This document shows positions 21,891 to 34,724 of a stretch of 64,000 bases of DNA, in pieces. Location of the stretch: contig CM043705.1 of assembly GCA_023935145.1 (NCBI GenBank), forward strand, positions 55,771,584-55,835,583, in the 5' to 3' direction. Origin of the DNA: Bretschneidera sinensis. Taxonomy: Eukaryota > Streptophyta > Magnoliopsida > Brassicales > Akaniaceae. The position numbers and the translations under genes are program-made. A model generated the notes under the pieces. That model ran no database searches. It was not told the DNA's origin and worked only from the letters and a program-made list of their open reading frames with translations. The number at the start of each line of letters is the position of its first letter. Position 1 is the first letter of the stretch.

Positions 21891-22590
21891 GGCTGATTTC
21901 GTCGATGTCTCCATAGTGTGACCTTAGCCTCTATGTTTTTTTTATTTCCAGTACCCCAAGAAAAAAGGGAAAAAAAAAAAAAAAAACTCAATCGGTAACT
22001 ACACTTCAGAGGTCTCATATTAATCTCTCCTCCCTTAATATTTATGTACAAGGAGAATAATTAAGGTGCTAGCATTGAAGGATCATCCATGAACTAACAT
22101 TGGTTCTTGACCTAAGATGATCAATAAACAACCTTATCTGTATGATGAACTTTTGTGTGTGTACGTGTGGTGTGTGCAAAATTTAGAACTTATATAAACT
22201 TGCAATCCCAATTGGTAATTACACATTTTTCAAGATAAGCCTAGAAGCTGTTAGACTTAATAAAACCTTATTGCTAATATGACCCCAACACATTTTTATC
22301 GAAGATGACAACTCTGATAGTTATCAGAACATTATTTTTATTTTTTATGGGGAGAGGTTCAATCATGTGATGACATGTCATAACGGAGAATATCTTCTTA
22401 TGAACTGTTTGAGATTTTCTTAAATCAGTGATTTATCACTTATTTATGCCGATCTCAATATATATGCAAAGCCTTATGATTTCAAAAACATCAATTAGTA
22501 CTTTTGAGTGAATGATAAGTGATTTTACAAATAGTATCAAAACAAGCTTGAGGGTATTGTCATGTGGGTTCAAGGACACTAGAATAAGTT
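21891..22590. other. Gene-free stretch
   Basis: Low-complexity and AT-rich DNA including a poly(A) run near 21969-21985. No gene recognised. Confidence 0.45.
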
Positions 22591-22599
22591 CTACTCAAA

Positions 22600-22770
22600 A
22601 GTGTGTTTTTTTTTTAATCTCACGAAGACACGAGTGACGAGATGGGGGACACTGTGATGATCCAAACCGATAAGTGGATAAGGGTTCGTTAAGTAAATTT
22701 GTGAGCGTGTGTTGTTTCTCACATCGTGCATGTACTAGGCTGATTTGACCATATAATAAGCGAGTGCAAC
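22600..22770. repeat. Dispersed repeat fragment related to 27080-27172
   Basis: The order CACGAG, GATCCAAA, AAGT(G/A)G, GGGTTC, TAA(G/A), TTGTGAGCGTGTG here parallels ACACGAGAG, GTTCCAAACTC, AAGTAGTCGAGGGTTCACTAA, ATGTGAATGCGGG at 27090-27172. It is likely a dispersed, non-coding repeat seen twice in the window, the second copy being the site of the hAT-like insertion. Confidence 0.45.
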
Positions 22771-22849
22771 AATTATAAAATGGATATTTTTTTAAGATGA
22801 ATATGCAATCCATTACAAATGATATCAAAGCAAAATTAAGTATAAGGAT

Positions 22850-23085
22850 AGATTCGAGTCGAGTTGAGTTTAAGTTAAGAGGTGTTGGAGCTCGGCTTTT
22901 GATAAAAAATCTTATTGAGTAGAGTTCGAGCTTAGAAAATTGAACTGGAATTCAACTCGCAAGGTGAAAGCAAGATTCGAGCTTGGTCCACGAGCCATTT
23001 AAATCACTGACTCAAACATAATTTTTTTTCTAACCGAGCCTTGTGAGTCAGATGAGCCGCTTGGCTTACTTCCACCCCTAACTAA
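22850..23085. repeat. Possible hAT-like MITE fragment (GAGTTCGAGCT-rich)
   Basis: The stretch is rich in GAGTCGAGTTGAG, GTTCGAGCTT and CGAGCCTTGTGAG motifs in both orientations, similar to the subterminal regions of plant hAT-type MITEs, and ends in CACCCCTA. Boundaries and target duplication are unproven. Confidence 0.35.
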
Positions 23086-23299
23086 AAGCATGTTTGATTG
23101 GAGATACTAAGATGAGATTAGACTTAATCTCATATGAATAGTTTATCCCACATTTAATTGAGAGGATTTACTATTCATGTGGGATTAGGATATGATAAAA
23201 TTAATCTTAATCCTACCATTTTTTTCCCAGCTCCCCCAATAGGATAGAATCTATCCCACCATTTGGGAGTAAACTTTTTTTTTCCTTCATTTTCTACCC

Positions 23300-23344
<45 letters not shown>

Positions 23345-26300
23345 AATAATAAAATAACAATAATAATTATTATTATATTGAATAAATTTTTTTATTATTA
23401 TTATGATACTAATAATAATTATATTAATGATAATAATATTTTTTAGTAGGAATTAAAATAATTATAATTATAATTATAGAATCTAATATTTTAAATAGAA
23501 TATTTAAATATCATGAAGTTTCACTTCGATGCGTTTTTGGTATACTTGTTAAGATTTGAGTTAGAAAAATTCTTTTGGATTTATGGAACTTTGGGACAAG
23601 TAAATAGATTAAGAACCAAGTAATAAAATAAATATTAATTTAGATTTTTTTAAAAAACTTTTGAGGATTAGTAAGAGGAACCAAGTGAAAATGGAAAATT
23701 TTAAGGAGTTGTGTGGTGAAAAATGGGAAAAAGTGTAAGTTAAAGGGGAATAGTGCAATAAGTGGAAAGTTAGGCTATAAATAGGATGATAATGGGAGAG
23801 AAAGACCCACAAATACTGGAACTTTCTGGAGAGGCCGAGAGAAAGAGAAGAGAAAAGAGAGAAAAGGAAAGAAATAAGAAAAAGGAAAAAGGAAAAAGAA
23901 TGAGAGTTTTCTTGTGAAACTTAAGGTAAATAGTTGTTCTCCTCTCTTCTTAATTGTTATGCATGTCTCTTAAGCTAAGATTTTGAGTTTGGGTTTGTAA
24001 ATTTAAGGTTTATTTGAAAGATTTTGGAAAGGGTTTGTGTATTTTGGATGAAAATGTGTTTTTAACTAGACTTGTGATTTTGATGTTTGAAGTTAAATTC
24101 TTTGCTTAGGTAATGTTGGTTTTCGTTAATAAAACCCTTAGAAACTTGCATCTTTGAAGAATTGGAAAGAATTTTTCAATCAAGAAAAAATTTGAAGAAA
24201 AGATGAGTTTTTGGGAAGAAAAATGCTGACTTCAAGGGACCCAGTCGACCAAGAGGGATTTTGGGCTGTTTTGGAAGAACCTATGTCCAGTTAAATAGAT
24301 CAATTGGCAAAAGCTTCGGAAGCTTTTCCAGTTGACTGGATCATACTGATTTTTAAAATTTTGATATTTTCCTTCAGTTTTTGAATGTGAAACTTTTACA
24401 ATGATATTTATATATATATACATTAGAAGTATGATTTAAAACACCTTTAAAAGTGTTAGTATTCTTGAAATTTAAATGTTTTTGAGATCCAAAGTAAATG
24501 ATTTGAAAAATGGCTTAACGTCTTCAATTCTTGATTTTTGGTTTCATGCATAGTGCGCACATAATACTTAAAGTGTGCAATACACCTTAGGGTTTCCAGG
24601 TATTCTTTTAAATGATTTAATGTAATAGGATTAAATTTTATTCATTCTTAGGTGCTAGTGAAAAAATCTTTGAGAGACAAAGGAAGTAATTGGATCGCGT
24701 AGCAAGGTGAGTTTCACCTTACTCTTAGTAAACGTACGAAGTCGCATAATAGAAATAAAATATGAGAATATGATCGATTTTGAAATTATAAATAATAATA
24801 ATAATAATATGAGTAGTATGTATATATATATGTATGTGAGGATTGATTGTGTAAGAATTAAGTGGCTTAATGTAGCTTATGTGTGGAGAAATCATGATGT
24901 GTTTAATTGTAATGAAAGTGATTCTGGGTTATTATGAATTAGTAATGTGATTGGTTGATGTATATTACTTTAGAAATTTGTTGGGTCATGAATGGCATTT
25001 CATATTGAATAAACCATTTCATGATACTTTTAACAAGGGTGCAAGATCGAAAACATCCGTCTAACAAGGGGGATTCTTGGGTGAGGCCAAAAATGAAAAT
25101 GAAGCTGATATTGTGATGATGTTGTTGAGATATATGTTACGTGGGGAGACGTCCCCGTTATTATATATGATGAGCCCAATGATGGGGCAATGAAATAAAA
25201 TGAGTAAAGAAATATGAAATGAAATGAGTAAAGAATGATTTTACATTGCATTGCATTTTATTACATTTATTCCATATGTAATGGGCATGTGTTGAGATTG
25301 GCCCATGAGGGGGCATGTGTTGTAATTAACCCATGAGGGGTATGTGATATGAATGACCCGATGAAAGGTGTTAAGATATCAATTGTTGTGAATTGAAAAC
25401 TATTGGAATGAATGTGGATCATAAATGTTTGATTTTATTCCATGTGTGTGAATTAAGAATTAGAATATGAATTATGTGATAAATTAAGAATATCAGTATT
25501 GTTGTGATGATTGTGTTCCTTGGAGTTAAGAAATGAAGAAAGTAAATAGGAATTGTAAATAAAAGTCTTATGTTATATATATAAAAAGATTTATATAGCA
25601 AGATTTGGAAATAAAGAACTTAATATCCCAAAATAATTACTTCTAGTAAGATATTTATCTCACTAAACTTTTTAGCACACTTCCTCCCTTTTTACTGACT
25701 TTTCAGGAAAAACACTAGAAGGTTGGAATTCAAGGTTGAAAAGGGTCTTTAGTAAGTCATCGTCCATAACATCTTCGCTCTTTTAAATCTTTTGAGAGTC
25801 TAAATTATTTATGTCATGATTCATAAAAATGCCTATAAGCAAAGTGTAGTGGAGAAAGTTTTCTTTTTATTGGTGTCTCTTGTAAGTTATTAAGATGTCA
25901 ATTTTCTTGTATTGTAAATTGTCCGGACTTGTAAAGATGATTATGAAATTTGTAATGTTTGAATAAACGTTAATAAGTGTTTGCATGGTTGCATCTTAGG
26001 TCAATGTACTCAGTGTTGAAATGTAATGAAACTGTTCCGAGTAAGGCTCACTCGTTATGGATCGTTACAATAATAATGATAATAATACAAATTATTTTTA
26101 TTATACTCCATAATTAAAACTATAATAATAATAATAACTATTATTACCATAATAATAATAATAATAATAATAATGTTAAGGTTTTTTGTTATTTAGATTT
26201 CTTATCCCACTTTAGTCCCAATCGAGCAATCTCATGAACCAAAAATAGCGTTAATGTATTACCACTTTAATTCCCCTATCTTGTCCCATGTTAATCATAT

Positions 26301-26582
26301 CCGTGAACCAAACAGACCGTAATGACTCGTTTGATTCACAGACAAGATTATAGTAGAATATGATTAGAATTAACATGGGATAAAATGGATTAAGATGTAA
26401 TACCTTAATCTTATGTTTGATTCATGAGATTGTTGGATTACGATTAAAGTGAGACAAAAAGTCTAAGTACCAAAATACCCCAGCACTATTCATCATCCTT
26501 AACAATCTCTAAATTCTTCACAAACTCTAAAATTTGATTATTATTATTCTTATTGTTGTTGATGTTGTTGTTGTTGTTGTTG

Positions 26583-26619
<37 letters not shown>

Positions 26620-27016
26620 CATCATAATTAAAATAATATTTATTATTACCATAATAATATTTTTATAATAATATTTATTATTATGATCATTATCATTTTA
26701 ATATTTATTATAATTATAAAAATAATATTAATATATGTATCATTATAATTATAAAAATAATTATTATTATCATTATTACTATAATATTATGATAAATATG
26801 ATTATAATTATTATTATTTCAAGGTAAAAAAAATAAAAAATTAATCTCATATGAGTATGATAGATTCTGTCTCATTGGGAAGGTGAGACAAAAATGTGGG
26901 ATTATGATTAATTTTATCTCAGTTTAATCCCACATGAATAGTAAATCTCCCAACCAACTAATTATGTATGATTAAAATAGTTTAATCTCACTTTAATATC
27001 ACCAACCAAATGGGCC
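23086..27016. mobile_element. Cluster of related TIR/foldback elements
   Basis: The left edge (GTTTGATTGGAGATACTAAG, TACTATTCATGTGGGATTA, ATAAAATTAATC) is repeated inverted at the right edge (26820-27016: TAATCCCACATGAATAGTA). Between them, 26196-26318 and 26326-26470 are imperfect inverted copies sharing CAATCTCATGAA and TCCCATGTTAAT, with GAACCAAACAGAC facing TTTGATTCACAGAC. The best reading is two adjacent members of one family, one carrying a large insertion (23547-26069). Simple repeats occur inside: CAT/TCA at 23299-23343, ATA near 26153-26173, and TTG/TTA at 26558-26617. Confidence 0.5.
23547..26069 (+). repeat. Possible ~2.5-kb solo LTR inside the TIR cluster
   Basis: A less AT-biased block starts TGTTAAGATT and ends GATCGTTACA, has TATAAATAGG near 23776 followed by a purine-rich GAGAGAAAGAGAAG tract, and contains no ORF. 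Flanking pentamers are similar but not identical. It also has short internal repeats, for example GGGCATGTGTTG with CCCATGAGG at 25284-25345. The composition fits a gypsy-type LTR; without a second copy this stays tentative. Confidence 0.3.
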
Positions 27017-27172
27017 CTAAGAGTATTACATGTGAATTGCATTATATAGCACACGTTCCATAAGGAAGTGTGGGTTTTGTTTGACCTCAAACACGAGAGA
27101 TATGTAGAGATTGTGACGTTCCAAACTCTTAAGTAGTCGAGGGTTCACTAAAAAAAATTATGTGAATGCGGG

Positions 27173-28060
27173 TAGTGATGGTAATAGGCTGTGTTGACAC
27201 GATCCACATTGCCACATGGCATGCTGTGCTTGGCACGATCCAAGTGGATAGTATCGTGCTGGGCTTAGCTTTTAAGGCCCACGACACGACACTAAACGAA
27301 AAAATGGCACAGCACGACCTGACATGGCTTATAACATCTAATTTTCCTTTCTTTCAGCCTCATACTACTCCTAACGGCTATTGCCTACTCCCACACTCAA
27401 CGGTCTCACTCCCACACTCCACCCAAAGCCAACTCACTCATCATCTCTAAGACCCCAACGGCTAGTGCCTACTATCTTGTAACTCTTGACCCGTAAGAGT
27501 ATAAATTGTGGAAGGCTAAAAAATAATAATAATGTTTTTTGTCTTTTTAATTTTTAAAATTTCTAAGTTGTTTTTTTATATTTCACTCATTTGTAAGTAA
27601 TTTCATCTTCTTTGTTTGTTTTAACTTATTTGTTTATTTTATATATTGTTTTATTAAGTTATTTACTTGGAAGATTTTTGGAACTTATAATTTTTAAGTT
27701 ATTTGTTTATATTATTGTTTTTGTTCAATTTCTAAGTTATTTATAATATTTAATTTAATCAATAAAATGATTGTTTTTCTATACAATTAGCATTCAATTC
27801 AATATTTATAATTTTTATACTATTTTTAACAAAAAGGAAAAAAAATCAATATATACCTATGAGGCTCATGGGCTGGCACGACACGCCACAACCAAATAGT
27901 CATGCGGGCATTAGGTCGTGTCTGACCTACATTCTTAAAAATTTAGCACGACACGACATAACACGAAAGAAATGAGGTACAACACAACACTACACGAATG
28001 CACAGTGGGCTGCCTTGTGTAGGTCATGGGTCAGCACGACACGGTCCATTGCCAGCCCTA
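27173..28060. mobile_element. Non-autonomous hAT-like element, 888 bp
   Basis: The left end TAGTGATGGTAATAGGCTGT and the inverted right end TAGGGCTGGCAATGGACCGT match at 15 of 20 positions. Both ends carry many subterminal GCACGACACGAC/GTGTCGTGC motifs, a hallmark of plant hAT elements. The flanking 8-mers (AATGCGGG at 27165-27172, ATTGCAAG at 28061-28068) agree at 5 of 8 positions, consistent with a decayed 8-bp target duplication. The AT-rich interior encodes no transposase. Confidence 0.65.
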
Positions 28061-30835
28061 ATTGCAAGTGTGTGCTGAGTCCCATATTGATAGGTAAGTA
28101 TATTCTAGGTCCCATACTGATCCATAGCCCATTATACTTCACATTGGGCTTGCCTTATAGTATCATTTGATTGAGTGCCCGTATGAACTAAACTAATACT
28201 TTCCATTTCTATGTAGATTCGAGCAGGCCCAACCGTGGACTGGTAGTTCAGCTCAAATTGGTAACTAAAAGTTGACCCATGTGCATAAGAGATATATTAA
28301 TATATTCTTTTTACAGTAAAAAAAAAGAACTTTGATAAGTTTATTTACGAAGTATTTTATTCCTAGAATTCTATTTTTTATTTTCTGCTGAAGAAACTGT
28401 TGCAACTTACAAGACATATGGGAACAAATTAAAAGGACCTTAGGGACGCTATAATGACATGTGACAGACACAAGGGGTTAAGCTCATGGCTCCATTGCGA
28501 TTATGGCTTGAAAGCCACTAAGAAGTTGTGAAGTGCGATAATTTCAGGTCCCATAGTGGCTTTTGAAAGTGAATGATTCGTTTGACAGACCTCAACTTCA
28601 GTTTTTTTTTAAAAAAAAAACTTTGAAAAAGCCCAATCAAAACTATCTAGCTGTTCCAATGATATACATTTGTATGGGAACTATGGGTTTTACTTATAAT
28701 TACTATCTGACAAAAATGCGAAAAAAAGCTCCCTGCAAAACTTTTTTTTTTGGAAAAAAAAGTGAGTAATCATGTGAAACAGCTAAATTTGTTAGTAATA
28801 AGTCCTACACCAGATTCAACAGTTGAGCGTGCCTGCATCTTAAAATAAAATTAATGCAATCCTTTATAAAACAATGCAGTCAAATTTTTTCTGTTTGCTT
28901 TGATAATGTTCAGAAATCTGTACAATTAAATGGGCAATAGGGATGGACTATGAATGGGGACAGACTTTTCGATTAACCTTTCATAGAGAGTTTTCCTATA
29001 AGATTTTTAAAATTTGTTCTATTTTTTTGGTACATCAGGGAGAAGTGAATTAAATCCAAGTTTTTTTAATAGAGATAATCACTAAGTCAAAAAAACCTGA
29101 GTTTAATGTTTAGGATCTACTTTGAGGATTACTTTCTTTTTTTTTTGTGAGAAATTATTTTCATTTTGAGCTAAGTTCCCAAGTTTCTCTTCATTTTAAT
29201 AACATAAATTTGATGCTTAATCTAAGGTAATGATAAAAAAAAAGGGTAATTTTGTAGATCAAATAGTGTACTGACACAGACTTAGCCCCATTTATGAATT
29301 ATCTATCAATTCTTATGAACCCTACAAACTCGGGCAGAGTTAAAGCAAAGGAGGAAAATGGACCAACCTGATCTGTATTAAGGCAAATAAAAAGGGAAAC
29401 TGAAGCTGGGGTTACCCCAATTCATGAGGACTTTTGACCATTAATGTTCACTTCTTCTTTTCTTTTCTTTTTTAAATCTCTTTGTTTATTTATTTGGTTC
29501 CCTAAGAAAAAGCAAAGCAAGAAGCAGTGTGGCTTTCAGGGGTACCAGCAAGATGAAGAGGTCAGGAGCCACGAGGTGGTGTAAGTTTTTTGATGATACA
29601 AAGGCAAAGCTACTGCTACTCTCTGCTATAAGTGTTTTTTTTTTTTTTTTTTTTTCCGGTAAAAAGAACTCTGCTACTATAAGTTAGGTGAGGTCTTTCA
29701 TAAACGCATCTTTATTGAAAGTTAGTTAAAGAGATGAGACCAAATTTACCAGTGACAGAATGTAAAATTCCTCTTCAATTCCCCTTTTGCCAAACGACAC
29801 TTTGCAGGTTCTGTTATTAATTATATTCCTCCTCAGTAAACTTTCTCTTTTCTGGGTACTCTCAATATCAGCATGCAGTACAGCTTAATGCAATAGTAGT
29901 ATCACATCTTTACATGATTAAAGATTGACCAGCCCTTAAATCCTTTCAACAGATAAAGAAAGAAAAAGATTGACCCTTAATCCTTCCAATTTTTTTTGAG
30001 AAAATAATTAGGAGAAAGAAAATTATTAGTACATGACAAGAACAGTCAAAGGAAGTGCTGAAAATGCATGTGCTAGTCAATATTTGAGAAAGGCCTTGAT
30101 ATATTGGATACTATATGAAAAACTGATCAATGCATGTCAAATAACAAAACAAGTCTTAGAAATGGACAAGGAATAGCTACTTCTACTCATTAAGAAAATC
30201 TTTTGCAATTTTTTTTATTTATTTTTTATCTTTTTGTATCTCATAAAAAGGAATCCTAAGGAGAAAGAAAAATTTAGACACATCTTAACTTGTAATATTG
30301 TCTTGTCCATGACATTTCAGAACACTACAAATTAAGAGATTTTCAAATATTCTACACACCAATATTTGTAATCAACATCTAAAACATCCTGGCCTATCTC
30401 CAAGTGAACCCTAGCGTATAATAAACTTGTATTATAGTATTGGCGGGAAAGCTAGTGGAGCAAGGTCCCATTAATTTTGAGGCATGATTTAAAACTTTAA
30501 ATCATCCTTTTTCTTGATTAATAAATTTAAAACCCCTACTTTGATGACAATATCTTTTTAACAGGGACCATGATGTAATTTAAATTAAATCAATCCTTGT
30601 GATTTATTTAGAATTTGATCATAAAATTAGGTAGTGTATATTAGGCATACATACAATAATCATGCAGCCAAACCAACTAAGACATCATTCATTAGTATTT
30701 TGCAATGCTAATTGGTATGTCTAACAATTATAAAGAAATCAAACATGCTCATATAAACACAAGAAAGAGACACACCCATTGAGTTAGTTGGGATTTTCTA
30801 AGAGTGCAAATAGCATATTGAATTTCTATAGAAAT
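28061..30835. other. Gene-free stretch
   Basis: AT-rich DNA with poly(T) and poly(A) runs (for example 29634-29655). I looked for split coding exons, tRNA-like cloverleafs and miRNA hairpins by eye and saw none I could support. Confidence 0.4.
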
Positions 30836-31216
30836 TTTAGGGTAAAATACAATTACATATTTTAGGTTTGATAGAAACTATAAGTTAGTCTCAAAGATTT
30901 GAAAAACAACATTTTCACTTAAAAATTTAGTTGACGTACAGTTATATCAAAAATAGTTAAGAGTCATAGTATTAATTTTTTATTTTTCTGACAATCACAT
31001 AATATAAGATATATGATACTCCATTGAGATCGGTGTAAATTGTCTATTACACAAATGTACATAATGATTATTAATTAAAAGACATTTGTGTTTTTTTTTT
31101 CTTTTATTTTTTCATTAAATTTCTTAATAATGGGATGATTTTATCGATTTTTTAAAATTTAAACTAAGTTGTTATTGCATTCAAACTTAAACAATATAAT
31201 TGTATTTTATCCAAAA
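30836..31216. mobile_element. MITE with ~35-bp TIRs
   Basis: Left GGTAAAATACAATTACATAT and inverted right GGATAAAATACAATTATATT match closely, then share an AGGTTTGA/AAGTTTGA block. No coding capacity. The interior (ACATTTGTG..., AAATTTCTTAATAATGGGATGA) resembles 44970-45060 and 45400-45480, so a second member of the family is present. Confidence 0.6.
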
Positions 31217-31980
31217 CTTTATAGGAGCCATTTTACATAATTAAGTCAAATGGTCAGGCTGACCAATGACCACCCTTAATTTAAGTAAAGGGTACTCAAA
31301 TCACTTCCCATTGCCACATTATTTTTTGCTATGGAGAAGCTTCTAATATCTTTGATTAATGAGACCCTAAAAGCATAATTATCTATAAACACTTAGTTTA
31401 TGAAAGTAATTTAGTAAATAAGAGTGATGATGATTTCATGGGAATCTAGTCATCACACAAAAAAGAGAATTCAGCAATAAGAACTCAAGTGATGAAAAAT
31501 ATACATGAAGAGAAAGAGAGAAAAATGGGGGCATAGGATTCCCAAAACTTTTCCTTTAACAAGAGCGTGTTTTATAGTAAAGATAAGGAGAAAAAAAAAG
31601 GAGAGTGAAGTGAAGATCTGCCATGAGGCCTTGAAAAGGTCGCACAAATATCGAGAAGGGGGTGCCCACTGGGATGCAGGAATCCCAATCAAATTCACAT
31701 AAAGCTTAATTTTTTGTTCCATTACTATGCCCCAATTTTTTTTCCACACGTGGGGCCTTTTTTTTTTCTTGCCCTTTTAAACATGGGATCAAGGAATGTT
31801 TTCGTACTCATAAAAATTTAATAAAAACAAAGCTTTATCATTTCATTAAAAAAAATAAAGGAAAAAAAGGTGAGTAAAAAAAATTCTACAGAACAAGGTT
31901 GTACCTTATGTTAAGTCTCATTTTAATTCATTATTCATCTTAACTTGGGGAATATCTTCAGTCGAGAAAAAAAAAATGTT
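31217..31980. other. Gene-free stretch
   Basis: No gene recognised. Open frames at 31471-31749 (-) and 31505-31702 (+) overlap antisense and have low-complexity, Lys- or Phe-rich composition. Confidence 0.4.
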
Positions 31981-31986
31981 TATTTT

Positions 31987-33024
31987 GATCTGTTAAAATT
32001 TGGGCTTAATCACAAAATGGCTCTTACGGTTTTGATTTAAACAATAAGATTTTAACTTGTCAAAATCATAACAATTGGTCTTAAGACCATAATTATGTGA
32101 AAAAAATTAACAAATTATACGTAAAATATCAAAATTGCCCCTATATATGCTTTTTCCTAAATTGTCCCTATCACAACAGGAATATTTTCTTTTTCAAGGT
32201 TCAAATCACTGAGAAAAAACAGTGAAGAAACTGTAATAGAAAGTGGAGCTTGTGATTTTTGGATCCATAAATGCTCCCTCTAACAATGGGGGAATCTAAG
32301 AAAACGCTGATCGTGGGTTCTGTTTACGCTGTGTCCAAACAAATATCAAATCAGAGGTTGACAAAAGAGTTGATGGATTTGAGTGAAGAATCTACGCCAG
32401 TAAACTCTAATTTGAACCCTTCAACTACCTTTTTAAGCCTCAAACCCATGCCTGCAAAAATTTGTAAGAAAATCAAATCAAGATCAGTAACCACAACATT
32501 CAAAAAGAAAATTTGACTCAGTTGCTGCAGCCATTATCTTTATCTAAGGAGAGTATCGTGTTTGACTCCAGCTCGAGCTCTAGTATAACTTTAATGGTGG
32601 AGGAGTTAGAGCCGTCGGAGTCGGGACTCAGGTGGGTTTGCAAGTCATCCGAGATGCAGCGAACTCCTGTGCTCACCGTGGATTTGCACGAGCGGGAATG
32701 AGATATGGTAGCGAAGGGATGAGAGAAAGCAGATGTTGAAACGTGTCTCTAGAGGTTTTAGACTTTTAGGTGTGTTTGGCTAGCTAGAAAGTCTATGCGA
32801 AAATTTTTCTTCTTTCTTATTTTTGGTCAAGAAACTGAGTTGGATTTCTGAAGCAAGGTAGAAGAATGTATTAAGGGGTCATTTTGATATTTTACGTGTG
32901 ATTTATTAGTTTTTTTCACGACATTATGGTTCTAAAATCCAATTGTTATGAATTTAATAAGTTAAAGACCGATTGTTGAAATTGTAATCATAAAAACCTA
33001 TTTATAATTAGATCAAAAATCTTT
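31987..33024. mobile_element. Mutator-like element with ~150-bp TIRs (Pack-MULE candidate)
   Basis: The left arm (about 31987-32142) and the inverted right arm (about 32880-33024) align along their whole length, with strong blocks CATAACAATTGG, ACCATAAT, GTGAAAAAAA and CGTAAAATATCAAAAT. Long degenerate TIRs of this size are typical of Mutator-like elements. The core (32143-32879) is less AT-rich than the surroundings and is not a transposase. Terminal bases and the 9-bp target duplication could not be fixed. Confidence 0.5.
32271..32701 (+). other. Possible captured coding fragment inside the TIR element
   Basis: Two overlapping frames: 32271-32516 (81 codons, Lys/Ser-rich; MGESKKTLIVGSVYAVSK from an internal Met) and 32513-32701 (62 codons, with a run of Ser and ELEPSESGLRWVCKSS; no ATG at its start). 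Base composition is closer to coding than the neighbouring DNA. I do not recognise either protein. They could be pieces of a host gene carried by the element, or chance frames. Confidence 0.25.
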
Positions 33025-33482
33025 AAATAGACATTTACTATTAAAAAAGAAGAAGAATATCTTGGATTTTCAAGTACTAATTAAAGTCCATTGGGCTGCA
33101 AAAAGTGATTATTAAAGCCATCAAATAGTTTTAATAGACCTATATAAAAGTGGGTATGAGTTACCTCAACAAGGAACATACATATCGCTGGTATAAAGTA
33201 TTTGAAATCGAATTTAGTTTACATTAAAAATTAAAAAATGAAAAACTCAATTTTTAATGAATAAAATAAGAAAAAAATGAAAAATGATATTGGTGAATGA
33301 TAACAGTGCAAAAATTGTTTTTGCATGATTAAATTTGGCCTATAAATGAGCTTTGATGAACTATCTTGACACAATTAACCTTTTGATTTTCAATTAGCAA
33401 TGCTTTATTGCACTTTGATTTCTACTTATGTACTACTTAATGAAGAAATTTGCATCATGAGCAAGAAAAATAAGAGCATGTA

Positions 33483-34022
33483 CGTACGGAATTTTTAAAA
33501 TAGTTTTCACTTTTTAAAAATTAAAATCAGTTTTCAAAAACTCATTTAGATGTTTGACAAACAGTTTTCAAAAATAATTTTCTAAAACAGGTTTTAAAAA
33601 ATCAGTTTTCAAAAACTGTTTTCTAAAACCCTAAATTGATGTTTTCTGATATAATTTTCGAAAAAATAACCCTAAAATCAGTGTTCACTTCTCTGTTTCA
33701 TTCTTTCTCTATGACATATAAAAAATATTAAAATTTTAAAAATAAAATAATATTAATTATTTTTAAGTATTTAGTAAATATGAGAAATAAAATTAATATA
33801 AATTTTAAATTTAAACTCAAAACTAAAAATAACTACAAGGTGTATCAAAACATTTTTCAAAATAAGATTATCTAAACAACATTTTACTGTTTTCTGTTTT
33901 GGAAACAGTTTTCGAGTTACAGTTATCCAAACATGTTTTCTTCAGAAAACTATTTTCAATTTTCATTTTCAAAAACAGTTTTCGAAAATTGAAAATAAAA
34001 AACTATTACTCAAATATGTCTT
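33483..34022 (+). mobile_element. MITE family A, longer copy
   Basis: Built from many GTTTTCAAAAAC/GTTTTCGAAAAC inverted motifs at both ends around an AT-rich centre. The half from about 33717 to 34015 is matched in reverse orientation at 61861-62215. Shared blocks include AAAATAAAATAATATTAATT, GAGAAATAAAATTAAT, TTTTGGAAACAGTTTTCGAG and ATCCAAACATGTTTTCTTC. Non-coding. Confidence 0.65.
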
Positions 34023-34724
34023 AAGTATTTGTGCCAAAATTCACTAGGGTAGTTAATTGCTAGAAAATAAAGTTACTCCAAAGAAAATTAAGCATCCAAG
34101 GAAAATTTTTTGTAGAAAGTAGTTTGTACTCTTTGTTTTATTAGATTTGTTGATTAATTATTCAAATATCAACCTTTATTTGTAGGGTAAAACAAAGCAC
34201 ACTTTTTTTTTCCCTGCCTTTTTATCTCGTCCTTGTTGTCCTCTTTTTTGATAAGTCTAACTTGATTTAGTGGAAAGCAAATGAATAATGAGGGAGCGCT
34301 AAGTAAATCCCAAATTGGGCCCCTTAGAAAGCAAAGTGAGGGATTAGTCTTTATAAACAGAGCCTATCAATCGGTAAATTATGGGAGGCTGCACAAACAA
34401 CAAGGCAAGGCAAGCTAACATGTACTTAAGCCAAAATTAAAGAGGGGTTTGCATTGTATTCTATTGAAAAGGGATGTTCTCCTACTAAAGTTGTCCCCAG
34501 ACAAATTACTTTCTTTTTCACATTAACAGTGAGGACAATTAACATCATGGAAGAATTTATACAGTTTGAATATATATATTTTACCAAATGATGGGTATGA
34601 AAGATGACTAAATAAAAATCAGGATTATATTCTGCTATACATAAACTATAATTTAGACTTGGAAAAGAAGATTGATGTATTTGCATTTTTGGAAAACAAT
34701 TCCTTTACGCTTAAAATATGTTTG

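Noticed and set aside
23175..23360. Minus-strand frame with a run of 15 Asp
   Set aside because: Entirely explained by the CAT/ATC microsatellite at 23299-23343.
29634..29655. Poly(T) run considered as the poly(A) end of a retroposed gene
   Set aside because: No coding remnant or target duplication found beside it on the minus strand.
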